This document shows, piece by piece, positions 7,676-16,566 of a stretch of 64,000 nt of DNA. Within the stretch, counting starts at the first letter, position 1, and the number at the start of each line of letters is the position of its first letter. Under the pieces are notes generated by a model that worked only from the letters and a program-made list of their open reading frames with translations, searched no databases and was not told the origin of the DNA. Origin of the DNA: Pseudomonas simiae (GTDB lineage Bacteria > Pseudomonadota > Gammaproteobacteria > Pseudomonadales > Pseudomonadaceae); contig NZ_FOKB01000014.1 of assembly GCF_900111895.1 (NCBI RefSeq), positions 1 to 64,000 of the forward strand. The letters are read 5' to 3'. Both the position numbers and the translations under genes were made by a program.

Positions 7676-9562
7676 ATGCCGAACACCGACACACTGCCCG
7701 CCGTACTGGCTGGCCCACTGCTGCGACGCCTCGAACCACGGCGCCTGGTGTTGTGGTTGGTGGGGAGTCGCGCACTGGAATTGACGCTGACGTTGCCTGC
7801 ACAAACACGGGTTATCTCGCCAGACCAATGCCAGGTCGTACGCGTGGGGCGCAATGCCTTTATCCACCTGATCGATGTGACGCTGGACGACGCGCTGCCC
7901 CTGGACGTGGCGATCAGCTACGACCTGTCGTTCGACAACACCGGCATCGCCGACTGGGCACCGCACCTGCTGTACGCCAACGCCTGCCTCCCAAGTTTCG
8001 TTTTGCACAGCCGCATCCATCAGTTGGTACACGGCTCATGCCGCAAACCCCATCACAGCGCCGACGAGGGTCTGCTGTGTGTCGACCGCCTGCTGGCCGA
8101 TGCCCAAAGCCCGGCCGACCGCCCGGCGCTGCTGATGATGAGCGGCGACCAAGTCTACGCCGACGATGTAGCTGGGCCGATGCTACGGGCGATACATGCC
8201 TTGATTGCACGTCTGGGTTTGTTCGATGAATACCTGGAGGGCGCGGTGGTAGATGACAGCGCCAGCCTCTATGGACACAGCGCCAGCTATTACCATCGCG
8301 CCGACTTGCTGCCGGCGCTGGACAGCAACGAAACCCTGCGCGAACGCTTCTTCGGGGGCGTGAAAAAGCCGATCTTTACCAGCAGCACTGCCGACAATCA
8401 CCTGGTGACCTTCGCCGAAGTCATCGCGATGTATTTGCTGGTGTGGTCGCCGACGCCCTGGACGCTGATCGCGCCTCAACCTCCGCAGCTCAATGCAGAA
8501 CGACAGCAGCGTTACGCCCGTGAACAGGTCCAGATAGAACGATTCCGCGATGGCCTGCCAGGCGTCGCGCGGGTCTTCGCTCACCTGTCCACCCTGATGA
8601 TCTTTGATGATCACGACATCACCGATGACTGGAACCTCAGCGCCCAATGGGAAGAGACTGCGTACGGCCACCCCTTTTCCAAGCGCATCATCGGCAACGC
8701 GCTGTTGGCCTACCTGCTGTGCCAAGGTTGGGGCAACCAACCGGATGTATTTGGCGAACTGATCAACCAGACCCAAGCGCTCACTGCTCAGCCGCACGCC
8801 AACCATCTGGACGCCACTGCACAGGATGAACTGCTCGAGGCACTGCTGAAATTTCAACGCTGGCACTACGTACTGCCCACCACCCCTGCCCTGGTGGTGC
8901 TCGATACTCGCACGCGCCGCTGGCGCAGCGAGTTCACCCTCAAGCAACCCTCCGGCTTGCTGGACTGGGAAGCCTTGAGCGAACTGCAACAGGAACTGCT
9001 GGACCACCCCTCGGCCATCATCGTCTCGCCCGCGCCAATCTTTGGCGTCAAGCTGATCGAGACCGTACAGAAAGTCTTCAGCTGGTGCGGCTACCCCTTG
9101 CTCGTCGATGCGGAAAACTGGATGGCCCATCGCGGCGCTGCCCAGGTGATCCTCAATATCTTCCGCCACTCGCGCACGCCGGGTAACTACGTGATCCTCT
9201 CCGGTGACGTGCACTACTCGTTTGTTTACGAAGTACTGATTCGTTATCGCAATGCTGGTCCCAGGATCTGGCAGATCACCAGCAGCGGTATCAAGAACGA
9301 ATTCCCACCACGCTTACTGGAGTGGTTCGATCGCCTCAACCGTTGGCTCTACTCGCCGCGTTCGCCCCTCAATTGGTTCACGCGCCGACGCACCATGCAG
9401 GTGGTGCCGCATATTCCGGAGCATGCCGAAGCCGGCGAGCGGCTGTGGAATTCGGCGGGGATTGGCCAGGTGTTTTTCAATGAGCTGGGCCGGCCTGAGG
9501 CGATTTACCAGCACAACGCGGATGGGCGGGCGCAGACAAGGATGGTGGCGCCGAATAAATAG
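7676..9562 (+). CDS. PhoD-like metallophosphatase family protein
   Basis: A 628-aa protein of the PhoD/alkaline phosphatase D-like metallophosphoesterase family. Metal-binding blocks are visible in order: MSGDQVYADD (about 145), FDDHDITDDWN (about 315) and LSGDVHYSFVYE (about 510). There is no signal peptide, so unlike classical secreted PhoD it is probably cytoplasmic. Proteins of this long, leaderless type are common in Pseudomonas and have no firmly known substrate. The start at 7676 lacks a strong ribosome binding site. It is followed 137 bp later by a PAS-GGDEF gene in the same direction. Confidence 0.85.
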   Translation: MPNTDTLPAVLAGPLLRRLEPRRLVLWLVGSRALELTLTLPAQTRVISPDQCQVVRVGRNAFIHLIDVTLDDALPLDVAISYDLSFDNTGIADWAPHLLYANACLPSFVLHSRIHQLVHGSCRKPHHSADEGLLCVDRLLADAQSPADRPALLMMSGDQVYADDVAGPMLRAIHALIARLGLFDEYLEGAVVDDSASLYGHSASYYHRADLLPALDSNETLRERFFGGVKKPIFTSSTADNHLVTFAEVIAMYLLVWSPTPWTLIAPQPPQLNAERQQRYAREQVQIERFRDGLPGVARVFAHLSTLMIFDDHDITDDWNLSAQWEETAYGHPFSKRIIGNALLAYLLCQGWGNQPDVFGELINQTQALTAQPHANHLDATAQDELLEALLKFQRWHYVLPTTPALVVLDTRTRRWRSEFTLKQPSGLLDWEALSELQQELLDHPSAIIVSPAPIFGVKLIETVQKVFSWCGYPLLVDAENWMAHRGAAQVILNIFRHSRTPGNYVILSGDVHYSFVYEVLIRYRNAGPRIWQITSSGIKNEFPPRLLEWFDRLNRWLYSPRSPLNWFTRRRTMQVVPHIPEHAEAGERLWNSAGIGQVFFNELGRPEAIYQHNADGRAQTRMVAPNK

Positions 9563-9660
9563 CCAATAGCCATCAATCGTAAGCCGCACATCTGCCCTAT
9601 TCAAAGGCCTCCAGTCCCGTTGTACAGTAGCGCCAGCCACGGAGTATCGGCGTAAACATC

Positions 9661-9681
9661 GGCAGGCCTTATGCGCCTGCC
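9661..9681 (+). promoter_or_regulatory. Hairpin in leader of the GGDEF gene
   Basis: GGCAGGC and GCCTGCC form a perfect 7-bp stem with a 7-base loop, ending 18 bp before the ATG at 9700. There is no T-tract. It may be a 5' UTR structure affecting translation; function not demonstrated. Confidence 0.3.
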
Positions 9682-9699
9682 CAGGCAAGGAATGCGCAG

Positions 9700-10713
9700 A
9701 TGACCGATATCTCCGGCAATAATCCGTTAGAGCAAGATTTCTCTCACTTCAACGCCGACATGCTGCACACCGTTCTGGAACTGGTCAGCGACGGGATCTG
9801 GGATTGGAACGCCAACACCGGGTTCGTCTATCGCAACCCAGGCTGGTACGAAATGCTGGGCTATCACCGCCACGCACTGGAGAACAACGTGTTCACGTGG
9901 GAAAACGTGATACACCCAGACGACTACTCCCAGGTGATGAAGCTGTTTGACGACTACATCCACCGCCGCGCGCCCCACTACCAAGCCGAATACCGTTGCC
10001 GCAAAAAAGATGGCAGCTACCTGTGGATTGAAGACCGCGGCTACGTGATTGCGCGCAATGCTGACGGCTCGGTGGCGCGTATGGTGGGTGCCCACCGCGA
10101 TATAGACCTGCGCAAAAGCTCAGTCGAACAGCTGGAACGGCGCAACCAATCCCTTGAAGCACTGGTGGCCGAACGCACCCGCGAGCTGTCACGGGTCAAT
10201 CAACAGTTGCAACTGCAGTTGGATGAAAATCGCTTCCTGGCCGAACGGGACGCCCTGACCCTCGTCGCCAATCGCTACCGTCTGGAAAAAGTGTTGCTGC
10301 AAGAGTGCGACCGCGCCCAGCGCTTTCGCCTGCCACTGGCACTGATTGCGATGGATATCGACGACTTCAAGTCGATCAATGACCGATGCGGTCACGGTGT
10401 GGGCGATCAGACGCTGGTGCAGGTGGCTGAATGCCTGCAACGCTGTATCCGCCCTGATGACCTGTTAGCCCGATGGGGTGGCGATGAGTTTGTGCTGATC
10501 CTGCCCAAAACCTCGTTGGAGATCGCAAAAACAATGGCGGCGAATATCCGTCTGAAGTTGAAGAACAGCCCGCACAGGGACGACTTCAAGGTCACCCTGA
10601 GCCTGGGTGTGGCCGAGCGTCAAACGGATGAGCCCCCCGCCGCCCTGATGGTGCGCGCCGACCAGGCGTTGTATCGCGCCAAGGCAGCGGGGAAGGATGG
10701 GGTGTCCGAATAA
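9700..10713 (+). CDS. PAS-GGDEF diguanylate cyclase
   Basis: A 337-aa soluble enzyme predicted to make cyclic di-GMP from two GTP. A PAS domain of the PAS_3 type with its PAC motif covers about residues 20-130 (WDWN, YRCRKKDGSYLWIEDRG). A coiled coil runs from about 135 to 170, then comes the GGDEF domain (about 175-335). The active-site GGDEF is intact at about 260-264, and an RPDD inhibitory site lies five residues upstream, so it should be active and product-inhibited. No membrane segment is present; the PAS domain should sense a cytoplasmic signal. Confidence 0.94.
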   Translation: MTDISGNNPLEQDFSHFNADMLHTVLELVSDGIWDWNANTGFVYRNPGWYEMLGYHRHALENNVFTWENVIHPDDYSQVMKLFDDYIHRRAPHYQAEYRCRKKDGSYLWIEDRGYVIARNADGSVARMVGAHRDIDLRKSSVEQLERRNQSLEALVAERTRELSRVNQQLQLQLDENRFLAERDALTLVANRYRLEKVLLQECDRAQRFRLPLALIAMDIDDFKSINDRCGHGVGDQTLVQVAECLQRCIRPDDLLARWGGDEFVLILPKTSLEIAKTMAANIRLKLKNSPHRDDFKVTLSLGVAERQTDEPPAALMVRADQALYRAKAAGKDGVSE

Positions 10714-10725
10714 CACCCCGGCGTG

Positions 10726-11754
10726 TCAGCGAACCGGCGGCGCGTACTGGATACCGCCGTTGTTCCACAGCGCATTAAGCCCGCGCTTGATCTTCAGCAC
10801 GCTGCCCTGGCCGATGTTACGCTCGAACACTTCGCCGTAGTTGCCCACCTGCTTGACGATCTGCACCACCCAATCCTTGCGCAGCTTCAGGTCCTTGCCG
10901 TATTCGCCGTCCGCCCCCAGTAATCGCGCGACATCCGGGTTCTTGGTGGTCTTGGCCTGCTCTTCGACGTTCTGCGAGGTGATGCCCATTTCCTCGGCAT
11001 TGAGCATCGCGAACAAGGTCCATTTAACGATGCTGAACCATTCGTCATCACCCTTGCGCACCAACGGCCCCAGCGGTTCCTTGGAGATCACTTCCGGCAA
11101 CACCACGAACTCGTCTGGCTGGGCCATCTTGATGCGCTGGGCGTACAGGCCCGACTGATCGGTGGTCAGCACGTCGCAACGCCCGGCTTCCAGCCCCTTG
11201 GCGCTTTCGTCGGCCGTGTCGAAGGTGATCGGCGTGTACTTCATGCCGTGGGTGCGGAAGTAGTCCGAGACGTTCAACTCAGTCGTGGTGCCGGCTTGGA
11301 TGCACACGGTGGCGCCGTCCAGTTGCTTGGCAGCGGTGACGCCCAGCTTGTTGTTCACCAGGAAGCCGATACCGTCGTAATAAGTCACGCCGGTGAAGAC
11401 CAAGCCCATGCCCGAATCACGGGAGCTGGTCCAGGTGGTGTTGCGCGAAATCAGGTCGATTTCACCGGACTGCAACGCAGTGAAACGTTCCTTGGCGGTC
11501 AACTGGGTGAACTTCACTTTCGACGCATCGCCGAAAACTGCCGCCGCCACCGCGTGGCACACGTCCACATCGATACCGGTCATCTTGCCCTTGCTGTCCG
11601 GTACGCCAAAGCCCGGCAGCCCGTCACTGACGCCGCATTGGATAAAGCCTTTTTTCTGGATGGCGTCCAGTGTCGTGCCTGCCTGGGCGGTGCTCGCCAG
11701 GCCCAGCACGGCGGTTGCCCCGATAGCGGCCAAGGTGGTTTTGAATGGGTTCAT
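10726..11754 (-). CDS. Periplasmic amino-acid binding protein of an ABC transporter (AapJ-like)
   Basis: A 342-aa precursor with a Sec signal peptide (about 1-25, ending TAQA). The mature part has the family-3 solute-binding fold: GKMTGIDVDVCHAVAAAVFG, LISRNTTWTSSRDSGMG, and a C-terminal ERNIGQGS..RGLNALW. The closest match I can name is AapJ, the general L-amino-acid binding protein. No permease or ATPase gene is adjacent, so this is an orphan component that would have to use a transporter encoded elsewhere. Divergent to a LysR gene, which may regulate it. Confidence 0.9.
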   Translation of the reverse strand: MNPFKTTLAAIGATAVLGLASTAQAGTTLDAIQKKGFIQCGVSDGLPGFGVPDSKGKMTGIDVDVCHAVAAAVFGDASKVKFTQLTAKERFTALQSGEIDLISRNTTWTSSRDSGMGLVFTGVTYYDGIGFLVNNKLGVTAAKQLDGATVCIQAGTTTELNVSDYFRTHGMKYTPITFDTADESAKGLEAGRCDVLTTDQSGLYAQRIKMAQPDEFVVLPEVISKEPLGPLVRKGDDEWFSIVKWTLFAMLNAEEMGITSQNVEEQAKTTKNPDVARLLGADGEYGKDLKLRKDWVVQIVKQVGNYGEVFERNIGQGSVLKIKRGLNALWNNGGIQYAPPVR

Positions 11755-11898
11755 GCAAGGCTCTCCCTGTCATTCCTTATTATTCGGCGCCCCACAGCCC
11801 GCGCCGGTTTATAGTGCTGCCGGGCAGTATCAACGGCTTTGCGCTACTGCCACAAACGACCTTTAGGCAAAGGCTCCTTCCGATTTGGAATGAAGTGC

Positions 11899-12798
11899 AT
11901 GATTTCTAAACGTTTGACCCCTTCGATGACAGCCCTGCAATGCTTCGAAGCTGCCGCTCGCCATTTGAGTTTCACTCGCGCTGCCGAAGAGCTGCACCTG
12001 ACCCAAAGTGCGGTGAGCAAACAGGTGGCGCAGCTGGAAGAGATGCTTTGCCACAACTTGTTCGAACGGGTGCGCCAGCGTTTGTACCTGTCGCCGGCCG
12101 GGTCGTTGTACCTGGCCGAAGTGCATAAGATCCTCACCCAGGTGGACATCTCCAGCCGCTATATCCTCACCTACGGCGGCGAGACCGAAGTGCTGCGCAT
12201 CGCCACCCAGCCAACCTTCGGCGACCGCTGGCTGGTGCCCAAGCTCAAGGACTTTGCAGCGCTACATCCAAACATCCACCTGGATGTGCGCAACGAGCTG
12301 GAGCCTTTCGACGTGTTGCAAGCCAAGGCCGATATCGCGTTTTTCTTCGGCCAGGGCTCGTGGCCGGGGGCGACCTGCATTGAGCTTTTCCGTGAGGCAG
12401 TGGTGCCGGTGTGCGCACCAGGTTTCGTCGCCGAAGGCAGCCATGCATCGTCGCGCCACACGTTGCTGCAATGCACCTCGCGCCCGGAAGCCTGGCATGA
12501 ATGGTTCCTGGAACAGGGCCTGCACTCGCAGAACAGCTACCACGGCCCGCGCTTCGACACGTTCTACATGTGCATCCGCGCGGCACAATCGGGCTATGGC
12601 GTGGCGTTGGTGCCGCAGTATCTGGTGGCTGATGAACTCGCACAGGGCAGCCTGATGATTCCCTGGGACTATGCGATGCCCAGCAGCGGCGCGCACTTCA
12701 TCGCCCACGCCGAACATGCCGGCGAGATTCCCAAGGTGAAAGCCTTCCTCAACTGGATGGTGGACTATGTCGGCGCACATCCCGACTTTCAGTCATGA
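11899..12798 (+). CDS. LysR-type regulator (GcvA-like)
   Basis: A 299-aa LysR-type transcription factor. The winged HTH is at the N-terminus (AARHLSFTRAAEELHLTQSA) and the C-terminal effector domain resembles the GcvA subgroup (FGDRWLVPKL). The ATG at 11899 is preferred over two upstream in-frame starts because GGAATGAAG lies at the right distance and the protein then starts just before the HTH. Divergent to the amino-acid binding protein and 83 bp upstream of an aminotransferase in the same direction, so amino-acid uptake and transamination are its likely targets. Confidence 0.88.
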   Translation: MISKRLTPSMTALQCFEAAARHLSFTRAAEELHLTQSAVSKQVAQLEEMLCHNLFERVRQRLYLSPAGSLYLAEVHKILTQVDISSRYILTYGGETEVLRIATQPTFGDRWLVPKLKDFAALHPNIHLDVRNELEPFDVLQAKADIAFFFGQGSWPGATCIELFREAVVPVCAPGFVAEGSHASSRHTLLQCTSRPEAWHEWFLEQGLHSQNSYHGPRFDTFYMCIRAAQSGYGVALVPQYLVADELAQGSLMIPWDYAMPSSGAHFIAHAEHAGEIPKVKAFLNWMVDYVGAHPDFQS

Positions 12799-12881
12799 CC
12801 CGGCGACTTTATTTCGTTTGCGACAAGGGCGGGCGCCCGGCTTAGATAAAAACACGCCCGCCACTGCCGAGTCCCCGATTC

Positions 12882-14132
12882 ATGAGCCACGAAACCATTA
12901 GCCAGTCGATTTCCATCGTTCACCCCATCAGCCTCAGCCACGGTAAAAACGCTGAGGTCTGGGACACCTCGGGCAAACGCTATATCGATTTTGTCGGCGG
13001 CATTGGTGTGCTCAACCTCGGCCACTGCCATCCCGGTGTGGTCGAGGCGATTCGCGACCAGGCGACCAGGCTGACCCACTATGCGTTTAATGCCGCACCT
13101 CACGCGCCCTACGTCGAGCTGATGGATCGTCTTACCGCATTTATCCCTGTGGACTACCCGATCAGCGGCATGCTCACCAACAGCGGCGCGGAAGCGGCGG
13201 AAAATGCGCTGAAGATCGTGCGCGGCGCCACCGGCCGCACGGCAGTGATCGCGTTTGACGGCGCCTTCCACGGCCGTACCCTGGCCACGCTCAACCTCAA
13301 CGGTAAGGTGGCGCCCTATAAGCAGAAGGTCGGTGTACTACCGGGGCCTGTGTATCACCTGCCCTACCCTAGCGCCGATAATGGCGTGACTTGCGCCGAG
13401 GCGCTGAAAGCCATGGACCGCCTGTTCAGCGTGGAAATCGACGTCAGCGATGTGGCCTGTTTCATCATCGAGCCGGTGCAAGGCGAAGGCGGGTTTCTCG
13501 CGCTGGATATCGAATTCGCCCAGGCGCTGCGACGCTTTTGCAACGAGAACAACATTCTGCTGATTGCCGATGAAATCCAATCGGGCTTTGGCCGTACCGG
13601 CGAGCGTTTTGCTTTCTCGCGCCTGGGGATCGAGCCGGACTTGATCCTGCTGGGTAAAAGCATCGCTGGCGGTGTGCCGCTGGGCGCAGTCGTAGGGCGC
13701 AAGGCGCTGATGGACAACCTGCCCAAAGGTGGCCTGGGCGGCACCTATTCCGGCAACCCCATTGCGTGCGCAGCAGCATTGGCCACCCTCGACGCCATGA
13801 CCGATGAACACCTGAGCGCCTGGGGCTCACAACAGGAAGAAGCCATCGTCAGCCGTTATCAAACCTGGCGCGCACACGGCCTGACACCTTACCTCGGCCG
13901 CCTGACCGGCGTGGGCTCCATGCGCGGCATCGAACTGGCCAACGCTGACGGCACACCCGCGCCGAAACAGCTCACCCAGTTGCTCGGCCTGGCGCGGGAC
14001 GCCGGTTTGTTGCTGATGCCCAGCGGCAAGTCGCGGCATATCATCCGCCTGCTGGCACCGCTGACCATCGAGCCCGCGGTGCTGGAGGAAGGCCTGACTA
14101 TGCTCGAAGCCTGCCTCAAGCAGTTGGATTAA
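12882..14132 (+). CDS. Class III aminotransferase (4-aminobutyrate transaminase-like)
   Basis: A 416-aa PLP-dependent omega-aminotransferase of the GabT/DavT type, moving the amino group of GABA or 5-aminovalerate to 2-oxoglutarate. It shows GGIGVLNLGHCHP, the phosphate-binding NSGAEAAENALK, the cofactor Asp in LLIADEIQSGFGRTG, and the Schiff-base Lys in LLGKSIAGG (about residue 263). Full length. It lies behind the LysR gene, probably in its regulon with the divergent binding protein. Its TAA interlocks with the stop of a decayed cytochrome on the other strand. The exact substrate is uncertain. Confidence 0.9.
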   Translation: MSHETISQSISIVHPISLSHGKNAEVWDTSGKRYIDFVGGIGVLNLGHCHPGVVEAIRDQATRLTHYAFNAAPHAPYVELMDRLTAFIPVDYPISGMLTNSGAEAAENALKIVRGATGRTAVIAFDGAFHGRTLATLNLNGKVAPYKQKVGVLPGPVYHLPYPSADNGVTCAEALKAMDRLFSVEIDVSDVACFIIEPVQGEGGFLALDIEFAQALRRFCNENNILLIADEIQSGFGRTGERFAFSRLGIEPDLILLGKSIAGGVPLGAVVGRKALMDNLPKGGLGGTYSGNPIACAAALATLDAMTDEHLSAWGSQQEEAIVSRYQTWRAHGLTPYLGRLTGVGSMRGIELANADGTPAPKQLTQLLGLARDAGLLLMPSGKSRHIIRLLAPLTIEPAVLEEGLTMLEACLKQLD

Positions 14133-14267
14133 TAACGCGCATCGACCGGTTTCCACCGTGCCGGCGTTGAGATGGCAGTCGCTGCAGAACTGCATGTAAC
14201 CCAGGCCACCACGACGGGTGAACAGGTCGGCGGGCGGCGCGGCGGGGGCTCTGGACACAGCCGGCAT
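14129..14267 (-). pseudogene. Decayed c-type cytochrome fragment (5'-truncated, frameshifted)
   Basis: Minus-strand remnant. One frame reads RRGGLGYMQFCSDCHLN, a CxxCH heme site with normal flanking residues. Within about 12 codons the homologous-looking ending continues in a different frame as PARWKPVDARY and a TAA at 14129-14131. There is no signal peptide or N-terminal half upstream. I read this as a truncated, frameshifted monoheme cytochrome. The stop codon overlaps the aminotransferase stop. The alternative, a short intact gene, is unlikely because the open frame runs on antisense through the aminotransferase. Confidence 0.5.
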
Positions 14268-14308
14268 GGTCAGGTCTGCAGTTGTTTTTATGCGTCATCA
14301 AGCGAATC

Positions 14309-14331
14309 GCTGGGGCGGGCTAAGCCCCAGC
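14309..14331. terminator. GC-rich hairpin
   Basis: GCTGGGGC (14309-14316) pairs perfectly with GCCCCAGC (14324-14331). It lies between the decayed cytochrome and the hypothetical gene at 14476. No clear T-tract in either direction; may be a relic terminator. Confidence 0.35.
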
Positions 14332-14475
14332 GTTGTTGTAGCGAGTGTCCCCAAGGCGCCTGTTGATATGGATCAGCAGAACCTGAGGGCATTGTGCTGC
14401 CTTGACCTGACCTCCCTCCCCCCTGAAAATGCCCGACGCTTTTTTGTCCTCGTTTACTGAAGTAGTGAAATTTCA

Positions 14476-15195
14476 ATGTCCGATTCTTACACCGAAAAAT
14501 CCGCCCCCGAAGAATCCGTAGTCGCCTTGCCTTCCAAAGCCGAATACGAAAACGCCATCAATCTTTCACAGCATCTGCCAGCGGCCAAGATCATCAGCGA
14601 GATGGTGCTGGACGCTTTTCACACGTCCAAGGAAAGCGATCAGATCCGCGAACTGCGCGTGGCCATCCGTCAAGCCCACGATGCTTTTGACGACGACAAG
14701 GCCTACGACCTGATGGGCCAGCTCAAGCAACTCAAGGACGCCGAAGCCGCCGATAACGCTGCGCTGGAAAACTTGAGCAGCCAGTTTTCGATCAGCCGCA
14801 TTCTGTCCTGCTTCAAGGACGACCCCGAGTTCCAGGAGTTGGTCTACGGCCTGGCATTGAAAGTGCTGAACCAGAGCCACCAGGCCATCAGCAACCCGAG
14901 CGCCGGCAAGAGCAAGGCATCACGGCCGAAGAAAGAAGCCGAAGTGTTTGTGATCAGCAAAGATGGCATCAGCGTCACGCTGCCGCTGCGCACGCCGCGT
15001 TCGAAGCTGAACGTGGACCGCGAGGCGTTCGAATTCCTGGGTTTCAGCTTTGTGGGTGAAGGCGATGAAGCGGAGCTGGAGGTGGAGAGCTTTGTGGATA
15101 ACGCAGGCGCTGAACAGCCGCTGAGCCGCAAGAGCGTGATCACTGCATTGCAGCAGCAGACGGCGTTTGAGGGTTACAGCATCGCGCAGCAGTAA
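14476..15195 (+). CDS. Hypothetical protein (239 aa)
   Basis: Unrecognised cytoplasmic protein, acidic, without signal peptide or membrane helix. The first half (to about residue 135) is alpha-helical with heptad-like runs (RELRVAIRQAHDAFDDDKAYDL). A Lys/Ser-rich linker (SAGKSKASRPKKEAE) separates it from a beta-rich C-terminal half (VFVISKDGISVTLPL, then FLGFSFVGEGDEAELEVE). This suggests a two-domain protein. The ATG at 14476 fits a promoter-bearing leader, but the ribosome binding site is weak. It stands alone and is followed by a REP palindrome. Confidence 0.75.
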   Translation: MSDSYTEKSAPEESVVALPSKAEYENAINLSQHLPAAKIISEMVLDAFHTSKESDQIRELRVAIRQAHDAFDDDKAYDLMGQLKQLKDAEAADNAALENLSSQFSISRILSCFKDDPEFQELVYGLALKVLNQSHQAISNPSAGKSKASRPKKEAEVFVISKDGISVTLPLRTPRSKLNVDREAFEFLGFSFVGEGDEAELEVESFVDNAGAEQPLSRKSVITALQQQTAFEGYSIAQQ

Positions 15196-15221
15196 CCCGA
15201 AGCAAGCTGCACCGCAGAATC

Positions 15222-15313
15222 AAATGTGGGAGCTGGCTTGCCTGTGATACAGCCCCTCGGTCAATCAGCGAAACCGAGGTGATGCGATCGCAGGCAAGCC
15301 AGCTCCTACATTT
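15222..15313. repeat. REP-type palindrome (paired)
   Basis: AAATGTGGGAGCTGGCTTGC and its inverted copy GCAAGCCAGCTCCTACATTT bracket a 50-bp core. This is a Pseudomonas repetitive extragenic palindrome pair between two convergent genes. Confidence 0.8.
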
Positions 15314-15326
15314 GTTTTGCAGGGGG

Positions 15327-16421
15327 TTAACCCGCGCGTTCGACCTGCGCTGCAAACACCTCGCGAAACCGAGCCATCTCCCGCTTATCGCCCACCGTCA
15401 CCCGCACCCACTGCGGCCAGCTTTCAAACACCCGGCCGATCATCACGCCCTGCGTCGCCAGCTTCTCGATCACCTGCTCCGCCGGTTGTTTCACATCGAT
15501 CATGAAACAGTTCGCCTGTGACGCCGTGCAAGTGAAACCACGCCCCTTCAACCACGCCACGGTCTCATCACGCAGTTGATTATTGAGGGCCTTGCGTTGC
15601 GGCAACAGCTTCACGTCTTCCAGGCTGGCAAGGCCGCCGAGCAAGCTGGTGCCCGCCGGCACGTTGTCGCCGCCAAACACGGCCAGCCGCTCCAGCAGCG
15701 CCGGGTGGCCGATCGCCAAACCCAGGCGGGCACCGGCCATGCCGTAGATTTTCGAGAACGTGCGCAGTACCAGCAGGTCGTCGTGGTCCTTCACCCAACT
15801 GACCACGCTGGGCACGTCGGCGAAGTCGATGTAAGCCTCGTCCACCACCAGCACGCTGCCTTTGGGCTTGTTCGCCAACGCGTGGCGGATGGCCTCGGTC
15901 GGAGTGATGGTGCCAGTAGGATTGTTGGGGTTGCACACGTAGAGCATGCCGGCCTGTGGATCGGCGGCAAGCATGGCCGGGATGTCGTGGGCGTGGTCGG
16001 CACCCAGGTTGACTTCCTTCACAGGTGCCTTGTTCGACTGCGCCGCTTGGCGCGGCACCTCGTAGGACGGCATGGCCATCACCAGGCCGCGGCTCTCAGT
16101 GGTGAACGCCAGCACCGCATAGCGCAAGGCCGCCATCGAACCCGCAAAGACCGCCACCTGCTCTTCGGCAATCCCCTGCTGCTGGGCGAACAGTCCTGCC
16201 AACGCATACATAGAGTCGTAAGGATAAAACCCAGCGGTAGCGATACCCCGCTGCATCGCCTCACGCGCAGCGCCTGAGGGGCCGTAAGGGCTTTCGTTGT
16301 AATTGAGCCGCACCTTGTCAGGCTTTTCCGGCGGCGGCGCTGCAACCGCCCAATCGAGGCGCCCCAGCAATGGCAGGGCTGCACCCAGGGCGAGAAGGGA
16401 CCGACGACTGACGCTGACCAT
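15327..16421 (-). CDS. Tat-exported PLP aminotransferase (HisC-like fold)
   Basis: A 364-aa class I/II aminotransferase of the histidinol-phosphate aminotransferase type with a twin-arginine leader: SVSRRSLLALGAALPLL at about residues 3-19, ending near AVAAPP. The catalytic domain has LNYNESPYGPS, CNPNNPTGT, the PLP Asp in VVDEAYIDF, and the Schiff-base Lys in FSKIYGMAGARLG. Tat export fits a protein that folds around its cofactor before crossing the membrane. The start at 16421 places the twin arginines at the N-terminus. The substrate is unknown. HisC itself is cytoplasmic, so this is a different function. No biosynthetic neighbours. Confidence 0.88.
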   Translation of the reverse strand: MVSVSRRSLLALGAALPLLGRLDWAVAAPPPEKPDKVRLNYNESPYGPSGAAREAMQRGIATAGFYPYDSMYALAGLFAQQQGIAEEQVAVFAGSMAALRYAVLAFTTESRGLVMAMPSYEVPRQAAQSNKAPVKEVNLGADHAHDIPAMLAADPQAGMLYVCNPNNPTGTITPTEAIRHALANKPKGSVLVVDEAYIDFADVPSVVSWVKDHDDLLVLRTFSKIYGMAGARLGLAIGHPALLERLAVFGGDNVPAGTSLLGGLASLEDVKLLPQRKALNNQLRDETVAWLKGRGFTCTASQANCFMIDVKQPAEQVIEKLATQGVMIGRVFESWPQWVRVTVGDKREMARFREVFAAQVERAG

Positions 16422-16515
16422 AGGGCTAATCCTGGTAGATGGGTGATGGATTCGCACAACTCGTACAGAGGGGTATGACGAGAAAACCCTGCGCAGATTT
16501 AAAACCACACCCAAG

Positions 16516-16552
16516 AAAAAGCCCCGCGCGTCTCTCGACGGCGGGGCTTTTT
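16516..16552 (-). terminator. Terminator of the cyo operon
   Basis: AAAAAGCCCCGC and GCGGGGCTTTTT form a long perfect stem with A/T tracts on both sides, 15 bp past the cyoE stop. It could act in both directions. Confidence 0.9.
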
Positions 16553-16566
16553 CACTGCGGGACCAC

